Positions 1 to 5,750 of a DNA stretch of 9,071 nucleotides are shown here, in pieces. The notes beneath the pieces were generated by a model. It ran no database searches and was not told the DNA's origin. It saw only the letters and a program-made list of their open reading frames with translations. The stretch comes from an uncultured Collinsella sp. (GTDB lineage Bacteria > Actinomycetota > Coriobacteriia > Coriobacteriales > Coriobacteriaceae): positions 1 through 9,071 of the forward strand of contig CABSMN010000030.1 of assembly GCA_902478765.1 (NCBI GenBank), given 5' to 3'. The translations under genes were made by a program, and so were the position numbers. Within the stretch, counting starts at the first letter, position 1. The number at the start of each line of letters is the position of its first letter.

Positions 1-262
1 TCTCGTTGCCGCGTAGGGTGGCGGTCACGTTTTCGCCCACGTTAACCTCGACGGGGATCAAATCGCTCTCGTAACCCTCATCGGTGTTGACCACGGCGAT
101 CTTAAGATTGCCGGTGTTGCCGTACGGATCCCAGCTGCCGGCGATGTTAAACCACGCGTACAGACACGGCACGATAATGAGGCCCATCACGACAATCAAG
201 CCGATCACGGAGCGAGACACGTTTTGGACATCGCGCTTAAACAGATGCAGGATGTTCTTCAT
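1..262 (-). CDS. YhgE/Pip family membrane protein, second copy (N-terminal part only)
   Basis: The ATG at 262-260 opens a frame that stays open to the window edge, giving the first 87 residues; the rest lies outside. A hydrophobic segment at about residues 17-40 (ending in a LYAWFNI motif) is followed at once by WDPYGNT at 44-50 and KIAVVNTDEG at 54-63. This is the hallmark N-terminus of the YhgE/Pip family, whose members have one N-terminal membrane helix, a large extracytoplasmic coiled-coil domain and a C-terminal multi-helix block related to ABC-2 permeases. The start is firm: the ATG follows the TAA stop of the upstream gene directly and a near-ideal ribosome site lies at 271-280. The upstream gene is a paralogue with the same motifs in the same order. 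The family includes the lactococcal phage infection protein, but its biochemical role is poorly defined, so I infer only an envelope function shared with its partner. Confidence 0.9.
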   Translation of the reverse strand, partial: MKNILHLFKRDVQNVSRSVIGLIVVMGLIIVPCLYAWFNIAGSWDPYGNTGNLKIAVVNTDEGYESDLIPVEVNVGENVTATLRGNE

Positions 263-3079
263 TTATGCCTCACCTCCTTTGGAGTGCTTGCCAAGCGCGG
301 TGGTATCTCCATCATTTGTGGCTGTGCTGTCGCTGCCCTGAGATTTATGGTGCGAGCCTATATGCGGCAAGCGGCCCGTGGACTGATCGCAGCCCTTGGC
401 ACCACGCTCGCTGGCGTTGAGGCCAAACATGTGGCGGGCGGCAGGAATGGCGGCCGTGTGTTCGCGCATCTCGCGACGCAGGTCCTCATCCGAAAGCGCC
501 GAGATGCGCATCTGGGTATTGAGGCTCGCGCGGATATATTCGATATTGATAAGCCAGCCGCAGATGGCAATAACCGAGATGATCCAAATAACAAGCAGGA
601 TGATCTTGCCGTTATTGTCGATATCGAGAACCGTCGACAGGACAAAGAGCAGGACCTGAACGCCCACCACGGCGGCAAAACCGCCCTTGATGTAGTACGG
701 GTAGCGATGTTCAAAGGCGACCGCATGATCGAGCAGTTCGCGACGGTACGAATCGGAATCGAGCATGACACGCATGGCCGTGCGCAGCGAGTAGCGCTGG
801 CGCGGCAGGTCGTTGGACTCGCAAATCATCATACCGGTCGTGGAAAGCTGTTTATCAAAGAGCAGGTTAAGGTTGAGCAGCAGCGGACGCAGCTGCAGGC
901 CGATAAAGAGCGCCACGATCAAGAACACGCCCAGAATGCACAGGTTAAACAGGTAGTTGAACGAATACATACCGCCGACCGTCTCGCGCAGCAGATTGAT
1001 GCCGTAGGTAAAGGGCAGCAGCGGGTGCAGCCACTGGAAGAAGCCGGGCATCATCTCGATGGGGTACATGCCCGACGAACCCGGGATCTGCACGATGACG
1101 AGAATGACGCCGATAGCCTTGCCGATATGCTTAAACGTGGTGGACAGCGCATAGATGATATTGACGTAGGTGAACGAGATGGCGATGCCGCCCAGCACGA
1201 ACAGCAACGGGTTGACGCACTGTACGCCAATAACCAGATCACCCACCGTAACGATGATGGCCTGCAATGCGCCCAGGATCACCATGAGCAACCAGCGGCC
1301 AAAGTAGCCTTGGCGCGCCGTAAAGCTGCCAACACCTTCACGGTCGACCTCGAGCTTGTAAATGGCGATGAGCACATAGCCGCCCACCCAAAGCGCCAGA
1401 TTGGTGTAGAAGGGAGCGATGCCCGAGCCAAAGCTCTTGACCGGATAGATTGACTTGGACGTCAACTCAACCGGAGACGCCATGAAATCTGCCACGTCAT
1501 TGACATCGACGCCTATCAGATCGGCCAGCTCGCCCATGGACTCGGAGGTCTGCAGCGCCGCGATGTCATTGGCGGCGGTTGCAAGCTTGTCCTGGACCTT
1601 GGCAAGCGAGGAATCGGTCTGGGACAGCGTGGCCTTGGCCTGGCCGAGCGTAGCGCTAAGCTGCGCCAACGTGCCGCGCGCGCTTGCAATCGTGGGCGTG
1701 AGGCCAGATACGATACCCGTCAAATCACCCGAGACGGCGGCAAAGGAATCAAGCGCGCTCGAGGCCTTCGGCAGCGCGTTTTGACCCAGGTCCGTCTGGG
1801 CCTGGCCAAGGTTGGTCGCACCGGTCTGAATTGCGTTATTGATAGCGTCGCTGGCACCCGAGACAGCCGCGGCGTCATTCGCCATGGCGCTCGACTGCGC
1901 GGACAGACCGTCCTTGATGCTCTGCAACTTCTCGTTCTGCTCACGGAGCGTATTGATGGTCGATACAATGCGCGCGTCAATTTCCTCGGAACCTGTCGAC
2001 GTGTCATTGGCGAGAATCTCCAAGTGCCCGATAACGGCCTTATTGTGGTCGATCGTCGCTTGGAGAGACTCGAGCGAGTTGTCGATACGGGTGGTCGTAG
2101 ATGTGACCGTGCCCGTCAGCTTGCCGATGGCAGCGTTCGCGGAGGCCGACGTCTTGGTGAGCGCAAGGCTGCCTTCCGAGAGCGCCTTGGAGAGCGAGGC
2201 GATAGAGTTGCCCGCCGTGGTGCGAGCTTCACCCAGCAGGTCGTTGCCCTGAGAGATCGCTTGCGTCAGTGACGGCGCCTGACCCTGCATGCCGGCAAGT
2301 GCCGCATCAGCCGAGGCGATAGCGCCACTCGTCTTATCGATGGCGGCATTCATGTCGCCAATCGAATCGCGCACCTCGCCCAAGGTATCGGATGCCTCGG
2401 AGACAGAACTTGCCAACGAATCCTGAGTCTGGGTTGCCTTGTCCTTTAAATCGACTCCGGCATCCTTGGCAATGCTGGCAACGGTCTCGCCCACCGTGGA
2501 GACAAATTCCGAGTTGATCTGCTCCTCGATGGTGCTTGCACCGGTGTCGGTAACCTTGGGCGCAATAGCGCTCTTCTTCTCATTGACGTAGTACGTAAGC
2601 TTGGGCTGATGGTAGTTACCGTCGAGCATCGAAACCAGGTTATCCGAGAAGTTCTTGGGGATTACGATGGCCGCATAGTACTCACCGCTCTCGACGCCCT
2701 CCTTGGCATCGAACGCCGAATCGACGAAGGTCCAGCCCAGCTGATCGTTCTCCTTGAGCTGATCGACAACCTGGTCGCCCGCGTTGAGCTCGCCCACCAA
2801 GTCGTTTTGGGTGCCCCGATCGTTGTTGGCGATGGCAATCTTGATACCCTGGGTGTTTCCGTACGGATCCCAGTTGGCCACGATGTTGTACCAGGCATAC
2901 AGCGAGGGAATAACGCACACGCCAAGGGTAACCACCAAGGCGACGGGGTTCACAAGCAGTCGCTTAATGTCGCGCTTAAATATCGCAAAGGACACCTTTG
3001 CATTGGATAGTTTGCTGCCGAGACTCACGCTTGGACCATCCATCCTGTCGTTAAATCGAATCGTACTATCGACAACCAT
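263..3079 (-). CDS. YhgE/Pip family multi-pass membrane protein, first copy
   Basis: A protein of about 938 residues if it starts at the ATG at 3079. One membrane helix lies at about 46-66, then WDPYGNT at 70-76 and a KIAIANNDRG segment. A long Ala/Ser/Thr/Gln-rich, probably coiled-coil region follows (about 215-510), then the family motif SPVELTSKSIYPVKSFGSG (about 535-553) and helices near 555-574, 595-619, 623-647, 653-668 and 709-734. PGSSGMYPIEMMP lies between the last two. Two extra helices (about 797-819, 825-847) and a polar His/Ser/Gly-rich tail finish the protein. The start is uncertain: no good ribosome site precedes the ATG at 3079, the ATG at 3043, a TTG at 3112 or the GTG at 2995, and the GTG would best match the paralogue's N-terminus. 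The family acts in the envelope, but substrate and mechanism are not settled. It ends against the second copy, so the two form an operon. Confidence 0.88.
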   Translation of the reverse strand: MVVDSTIRFNDRMDGPSVSLGSKLSNAKVSFAIFKRDIKRLLVNPVALVVTLGVCVIPSLYAWYNIVANWDPYGNTQGIKIAIANNDRGTQNDLVGELNAGDQVVDQLKENDQLGWTFVDSAFDAKEGVESGEYYAAIVIPKNFSDNLVSMLDGNYHQPKLTYYVNEKKSAIAPKVTDTGASTIEEQINSEFVSTVGETVASIAKDAGVDLKDKATQTQDSLASSVSEASDTLGEVRDSIGDMNAAIDKTSGAIASADAALAGMQGQAPSLTQAISQGNDLLGEARTTAGNSIASLSKALSEGSLALTKTSASANAAIGKLTGTVTSTTTRIDNSLESLQATIDHNKAVIGHLEILANDTSTGSEEIDARIVSTINTLREQNEKLQSIKDGLSAQSSAMANDAAAVSGASDAINNAIQTGATNLGQAQTDLGQNALPKASSALDSFAAVSGDLTGIVSGLTPTIASARGTLAQLSATLGQAKATLSQTDSSLAKVQDKLATAANDIAALQTSESMGELADLIGVDVNDVADFMASPVELTSKSIYPVKSFGSGIAPFYTNLALWVGGYVLIAIYKLEVDREGVGSFTARQGYFGRWLLMVILGALQAIIVTVGDLVIGVQCVNPLLFVLGGIAISFTYVNIIYALSTTFKHIGKAIGVILVIVQIPGSSGMYPIEMMPGFFQWLHPLLPFTYGINLLRETVGGMYSFNYLFNLCILGVFLIVALFIGLQLRPLLLNLNLLFDKQLSTTGMMICESNDLPRQRYSLRTAMRVMLDSDSYRRELLDHAVAFEHRYPYYIKGGFAAVVGVQVLLFVLSTVLDIDNNGKIILLVIWIISVIAICGWLINIEYIRASLNTQMRISALSDEDLRREMREHTAAIPAARHMFGLNASERGAKGCDQSTGRLPHIGSHHKSQGSDSTATNDGDTTALGKHSKGGEA
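271..280 (-). promoter_or_regulatory. Strong ribosome binding site inside the end of the upstream gene
   Basis: Read on the minus strand, the bases are AAAGGAGGTG, a near-perfect complement of the 16S rRNA 3' end, eight bases before the ATG at 262. The site lies within the last codons (Lys-Gly-Gly-Glu-Ala) of the first YhgE/Pip gene, whose TAA touches the next ATG. This arrangement fixes the start of the second gene and implies translational coupling. Confidence 0.85.
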
Positions 3080-3135
3080 TGTACGTAGGCGCTTTAGCGT
3101 CTCAGAGCACAATGGTATTGAGTTTTGCGGGTAGC

Positions 3136-3164
3136 AATATACTACGAAGACAAATTAACGTACA
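3136..3164 (-). promoter_or_regulatory. Possible promoter of the YhgE/Pip operon
   Basis: On the minus strand TATATT (3141-3136) matches the -10 consensus at five of six bases. A weak -35 match, TGTACG (3164-3159), lies 17 bases upstream. Transcription would begin near 3129, leaving a leader of about 50 bases to the ATG at 3079. The -35 region overlaps the GTACAGT direct repeat. Only the -10 box is convincing. Confidence 0.35.
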
Positions 3165-3174
3165 GTTGTACAGT
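3160..3174. repeat. Tandem GTACAGT repeat upstream of the YhgE/Pip operon
   Basis: GTACAGT occurs at 3160-3166 and again at 3168-3174, one base apart, giving an eight-base period. The same bases include a short inverted repeat (GTACA and TGTAC). The position on the proposed -35 region suggests a regulator binding site, possibly for a TetR-type repressor as often found near YhgE/Pip genes. No regulator gene is visible in the window. Confidence 0.35.
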
Positions 3175-3230
3175 ATCCTAAATTTCAGCAGGTCACAAAA
3201 CCACAACCCGCACAAATTAGCAATTCAAAT

Positions 3231-3284
3231 AGTCATCGGGGACGTTCTTAAACGACTAGTCAAACAAGAACGTCCCCAATGACT
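3231..3284. repeat. REP-like palindrome with GGGGACGTTCTT arms
   Basis: Arms at 3231-3249 and 3266-3284 pair at 18 of 19 positions; the only mismatch is 3237 against 3278. The 16-base loop contains the eight-base palindrome GACTAGTC (3254-3261). No U-tract follows on either strand, so it is not a standard terminator. The size, symmetry and intergenic position fit a repetitive extragenic palindrome of the kind spread by REP-associated Y1 transposases. That origin is an inference, as no transposase is visible here. The core TTGGGGAC resembles sequences at 5711-5750. Confidence 0.65.
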
Positions 3285-3327
3285 ACTTAGGACCACGGCA
3301 ACGTCGATGTTTTGGCAATGCCAGCGA

Positions 3328-3427
3328 GCGGGCGCCAGAGCGAACAAATTGGCATGAAAAGAGGACGGCATAGACCTTCTGGTCATGCCGTCCTCTTTGA
3401 ATGACAAGTTGTCGCTCTGGCGCCCGC
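3328..3427. repeat. Nested long inverted repeat around the htpG terminator
   Basis: Sixteen bases at 3328-3343 (GCGGGCGCCAGAGCGA) are exactly complementary to 3412-3427. The pairing can continue inwards by three bases past a single bulge. The enclosed 68 bases contain the terminator hairpin at 3358-3398, so the whole forms a hairpin within a hairpin. It could be a small mobile palindromic element with inverted ends that carries a terminator, or a structured 3' end of the htpG transcript. Confidence 0.6.
3357..3398 (-). terminator. Intrinsic terminator, possibly bidirectional, downstream of htpG
   Basis: A 14-base perfect stem (3358-3371 with 3385-3398) continues, past one bulged A, into GACC/GGTC around a four-base loop. 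On the minus strand it is followed by a TTTT run, as expected for rho-independent termination of htpG, about 120 bases beyond its stop codon. A TTT run on the plus strand could make it work in that direction too, but no plus-strand gene leads into it. Confidence 0.8.
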
Positions 3428-3441
3428 GCAGCGTCGACTGG

Positions 3442-3465
3442 TCCGCCGTTCGTTAGAACGGCGGA
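3442..3465. repeat. Tetraloop hairpin, ten-base perfect stem
   Basis: TCCGCCGTTC (3442-3451) pairs exactly with 3456-3465 around the loop GTTA. It lacks a U-tract. With the hairpin at 3487-3512 it forms a repeated unit, each preceded on the plus strand by GCAGCGTCGA (3428-3437 and 3473-3482). It lies in the transcribed region after htpG, where it could protect the message end. Confidence 0.6.
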
Positions 3466-3486
3466 ACTGAGGGCAGCGTCGAGCCG

Positions 3487-3512
3487 TTACGCGGTTTGGT
3501 AAAACCGCGTAA
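3487..3512. repeat. Tetraloop hairpin directly after the htpG stop codon
   Basis: TTACGCGGTTT (3487-3497) pairs exactly with 3502-3512 around the loop GGTA, an 11-base stem that begins nine bases after the htpG TAG. No U-run follows on the minus strand, so it is more likely a 3' stability element or a REP-type unit than the main terminator. Confidence 0.65.
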
Positions 3513-3520
3513 ATACCTAA

Positions 3521-5545
3521 CTACATCAAGTTGCAAACAGCCGCCGCGAAGGCAACGGGATCCTCGGGGAGAATGCCCTCGACCAGCAGGGCCTGGTCAT
3601 AGAGCAGACCGGAGTACTGCTTGATCTTGTCGGCGTCGCCCGCCTTCTGAGCGGCGACGAGCTTGGAAAAGACCGGGTGCTTGGCGTTGAGCTCGAGCAC
3701 GCGCTGGCTCTTGGGCATACCGTCGGGCGCGCCCTCGGGTCCCTTCTGGAGTACCTTCTCCATCTCGAGCGAAAGCGGGCCCTCGGTGGTGATGCAAGCG
3801 GGGGCATCGGTCAGGCGCGCGGAAACGGCAACTTTCTCGACCTTGTCACCGAGTGCCTCCTTCATAGCGCTAAAGAGGTCCTCGTTCTCCTTGGTGGCGT
3901 CCTCGGCCTCCTTCTTCTCGTCCTCGGTCGCCAGGTCAAGATCACCGGTCGCGACGTTCTTGAGCTCCAGATGACGATCCTCGACCTCGGGCTCGGCACC
4001 GTCGGCCACAGCCTTTTCGGCAGCCTCGCGAGCTGCGTCGTCCTCGTAGATCTTGGGCATATCGGCGGCAACGTACTCACGCATAGCTTGGAACGTGAAC
4101 TCATCCACATCCTGCGTCAGCAGCAGCACGTCATAGCCGCGGTCGAGCACGCCCTTTACCACGGGCATCTTGGCCAAGCGCTCGCGCGAATCGCCGGCGG
4201 CGTAGTAGATGGCCTTCTGATCCTCGGGCATGCCCTTGGCATACTCGGCCAGGGTAATCATCTTCTGTTCCTTGGCAGACCAGAACAGTAGCAGGTCGGC
4301 GAGCTCATCGGCCTTCATGCCGTAGCTCGAGTAGATGCCGTACTTCAGACCGCGACCAAAGTTCTCAAAGAACTTCTCGTATGCCTCGCGGTCGTTGTCG
4401 CGCATGTCCTCAAGATCGGCAGTGATCTTCTTCTCGACACGCTTGGCAATGGCCTTGAGCTGACGGTTCTGTTGCAGCGTCTCACGCGAAATATTGAGCG
4501 TCACGTCGGCAGAGTCCACGACACCGCGCACAAAGTTGTAGTAGTCGGGCAGCAGGTCGTCGCACTTCTCCATAATCAGCACGTTGGAACTGTAGAGCGC
4601 CAGGCCCTTCTCGTAGTCCTTGCTGTACAGATCGAACGGGGCGCGACCCGGCACAAACAGCAGCGCATCGTACTCAAGCGTACCCTCGGCATGGAAGCTG
4701 ATAGTGCGCGCGGGATCGTCAAAGTCGTGGAACGTGGACTTGTAGAACTCGTTGTAATCCTTCTGCTCAACGTCGGAGCTGCGCTTTTTCCAAATCGGCG
4801 TCATGGAGTTGATGGTCTCGAGCTCCTGGTAGTCCTCGTACTCGGGCTTGTAGTCGTCGCCGGCGTCCTCGGGCTTGGGTTTCTGGCGGCTCTTGCTCAC
4901 CATCATCTGAATCGGGTAGCGCACATAGTTGCTGTACTGCTGAATCAGGCTCTTGAGGCCCCACTCGGTCAGGAAGCGATCGTAGGTCTCGGCCTCGCCG
5001 TCGGCGTCGAGCTTCTCGTTCTCGCGCAGCGTCAGGATGACATCGGTACCGTGCTCAGCACGCTCGCCATCCTCGATGGTGTAGCCCTCAAGACCGTCGG
5101 ACTCCCAAACGTGGGCGGTATCCTCGCCATAAGCGCGGCTGACGACCTTCACGTGGCTGGCGACCATAAAGGCGGAGTAGAAACCCACGCCAAACTGACC
5201 GATGATGTCGACATCGGAACCCTGCTGCTCGGCGTTCTCAGTCTTAAACTCCTCGGAGCCGGAATGGGCGATGGTGCCCAGATTGCGCTCGAGCTCCTCG
5301 GCGGTCATGCCAATGCCGTTATCCGAGATGGTAATGGTGCGGGCGTCTTTATCAAAAGAGACGCGAATAGCCAGGTCGCCCTGGTCGAGCTTGACACTCG
5401 GGTCCTGCAGGCTCTTAAAGTTGAGCTTGTCGACGGCGTCGCTCGCGTTGGAGATAAGCTCGCGCAGGAAGATTTCCTTATTGGTGTAGATGGAGTTGAT
5501 CATGAGGTCGAGCAGTTTTTTGCTCTCGGTCTTAAATTGACGCAT
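3521..5545 (-). CDS. htpG: Molecular chaperone HtpG (bacterial Hsp90)
   Basis: A 674-residue cytoplasmic ATP-dependent chaperone that acts as a dimer on late folding intermediates. The N-terminal GHKL ATPase domain carries FLRELISNASDA (26-37, with Glu29 and Asn33 expected at the ATP site), DNGIGM (75-80), the lid glycines IGQFGVGFYS (115-124) and GTDV (166-169). The middle domain has INSMTPIW (245-252) and the catalytic-loop block RGVVDSADVTLNISRE (340-355). The C-terminal dimerisation domain ends in DQALLVEG-ILPEDP. The protein is longer than E. coli HtpG (624 residues), partly through an acidic, Lys/Glu-rich stretch at about 500-560. The ATG at 5545 is supported by AAGGA (5556-5552) six bases upstream and by alignment with known HtpG N-termini. 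It stands apart from its neighbours: a leader hairpin lies upstream and a terminator downstream. The family is certain. Confidence 0.98.
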   Translation of the reverse strand: MRQFKTESKKLLDLMINSIYTNKEIFLRELISNASDAVDKLNFKSLQDPSVKLDQGDLAIRVSFDKDARTITISDNGIGMTAEELERNLGTIAHSGSEEFKTENAEQQGSDVDIIGQFGVGFYSAFMVASHVKVVSRAYGEDTAHVWESDGLEGYTIEDGERAEHGTDVILTLRENEKLDADGEAETYDRFLTEWGLKSLIQQYSNYVRYPIQMMVSKSRQKPKPEDAGDDYKPEYEDYQELETINSMTPIWKKRSSDVEQKDYNEFYKSTFHDFDDPARTISFHAEGTLEYDALLFVPGRAPFDLYSKDYEKGLALYSSNVLIMEKCDDLLPDYYNFVRGVVDSADVTLNISRETLQQNRQLKAIAKRVEKKITADLEDMRDNDREAYEKFFENFGRGLKYGIYSSYGMKADELADLLLFWSAKEQKMITLAEYAKGMPEDQKAIYYAAGDSRERLAKMPVVKGVLDRGYDVLLLTQDVDEFTFQAMREYVAADMPKIYEDDAAREAAEKAVADGAEPEVEDRHLELKNVATGDLDLATEDEKKEAEDATKENEDLFSAMKEALGDKVEKVAVSARLTDAPACITTEGPLSLEMEKVLQKGPEGAPDGMPKSQRVLELNAKHPVFSKLVAAQKAGDADKIKQYSGLLYDQALLVEGILPEDPVAFAAAVCNLM

Positions 5546-5580
5546 GTGCAGTCCTTTCGCGCTACCCCCGTCCGCAAAAA

Positions 5581-5600
5581 CGGCCCGGTTGCCCGAGCCG
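5581..5600 (-). terminator. Terminator-like hairpin in the htpG leader
   Basis: On the minus strand CGGCTCGG (5600-5593) and CCGGGCCG (5588-5581) form an eight-base GC-rich stem, with one G-U pair, around the loop GCAA. TTTTT (5580-5576) follows directly. This is a textbook intrinsic terminator, yet only 30 bases separate it from the htpG start, too few for a separate promoter. It therefore either ends the upstream operon and lowers read-through, or acts as an attenuator in the htpG leader. A competing outer helix could form between 5604-5610 and 5570-5576 and would occupy the last base of the U-run and the bases just beyond it. Confidence 0.65.
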
Positions 5601-5631
5601 CATCGCAGACCTGCTATGTTCAGACTTAGAT

Positions 5632-5660
5632 TTTATAACCCATTAGCGCGCATATATACA
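5632..5660 (-). promoter_or_regulatory. Possible htpG promoter
   Basis: On the minus strand TATAAA (5637-5632) matches the -10 consensus at five of six bases, with a weak -35, TGTATA (5660-5655), 17 bases upstream. Transcription would start near 5625, which puts the hairpin at 5581-5600 inside the leader. An ACATAC/GTATGT inverted repeat (5658-5663, 5678-5683) overlaps the -35 region. I find no CIRCE (HrcA) or HAIR (HspR) operator here. Confidence 0.35.
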
Positions 5661-5710
5661 TACGGAATCGAAAAACTGTATGTCTAAGCGCTCCGATGCA
5701 CCGATTACCA

Positions 5711-5750
5711 AGGAGTGTCCCCAACTGCCGGCAGGAAAGGAACGTCCCTA
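5711..5750. repeat. GGGAC-type palindromic repeat overlapping the end of the acetyltransferase gene
   Basis: On the minus strand TTGGGGACACTCCTT (within 5725-5711) closely matches the TTGGGGACGTTCTT core of the palindrome at 3231-3284. A second, partial copy, TAGGGACGTTCCT, runs from 5750 towards 5738 and includes the TAG stop of the acetyltransferase. Between them is the exact palindrome CTGCCGGCAG (5725-5734). This looks like a degenerate REP-type element. Membership of the same family rests on my own comparison of the short cores. Confidence 0.45.

Larger units (their letters stand above)
3080..3520. other. Gene-free palindrome-rich region between htpG and the YhgE/Pip operon
   Basis: About 440 bases with no credible gene. 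From the htpG end it holds two tetraloop hairpins (3487-3512 and 3442-3465), each next to GCAGCGTCGA, then a roughly 100-base nested hairpin with a terminator at its core (3328-3427). A separate 54-base palindrome (3231-3284) follows, then a tandem repeat and a possible promoter (3136-3174). Short reading frames here run across these palindromes and show no protein-like composition. Confidence 0.8.

Noticed and set aside
224..1453. 409-codon open frame on the plus strand
   Set aside because: It is antisense to the YhgE/Pip gene, its translation is rich in His, Gln, Asp and Arg with no recognisable motif, and the minus-strand frame has clear family motifs. It is a GC-driven shadow.
263..3079. 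EsaA-like component of a type VIIb secretion system
   Set aside because: EsaA shares the YhgE/Pip fold, but no EssC, EsxA, EssB or LXG-toxin gene is present, and two tandem copies are not the usual T7SS layout.
3225..3407. 60-codon minus-strand frame in the intergenic region
   Set aside because: It runs through the terminator hairpin and the 54-base palindrome and has no ribosome site, so it is not a credible gene.
3428..3482. Start of a CRISPR array
   Set aside because: Only two short direct repeats of 10 bases occur, the intervening sequence is itself palindromic, and no cas gene is near.
4472..5629. 385-codon open frame on the plus strand
   Set aside because: Antisense to htpG, whose motifs are complete; the plus-strand product is repetitive Val/Leu/Gly/His without domain signatures.
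5546..5747. CIRCE or HAIR heat-shock operator before htpG
   Set aside because: I found neither TTAGCACTC-N9-GAGTGCTAA nor CTTGAGT-N7-ACTCAAG, even loosely.
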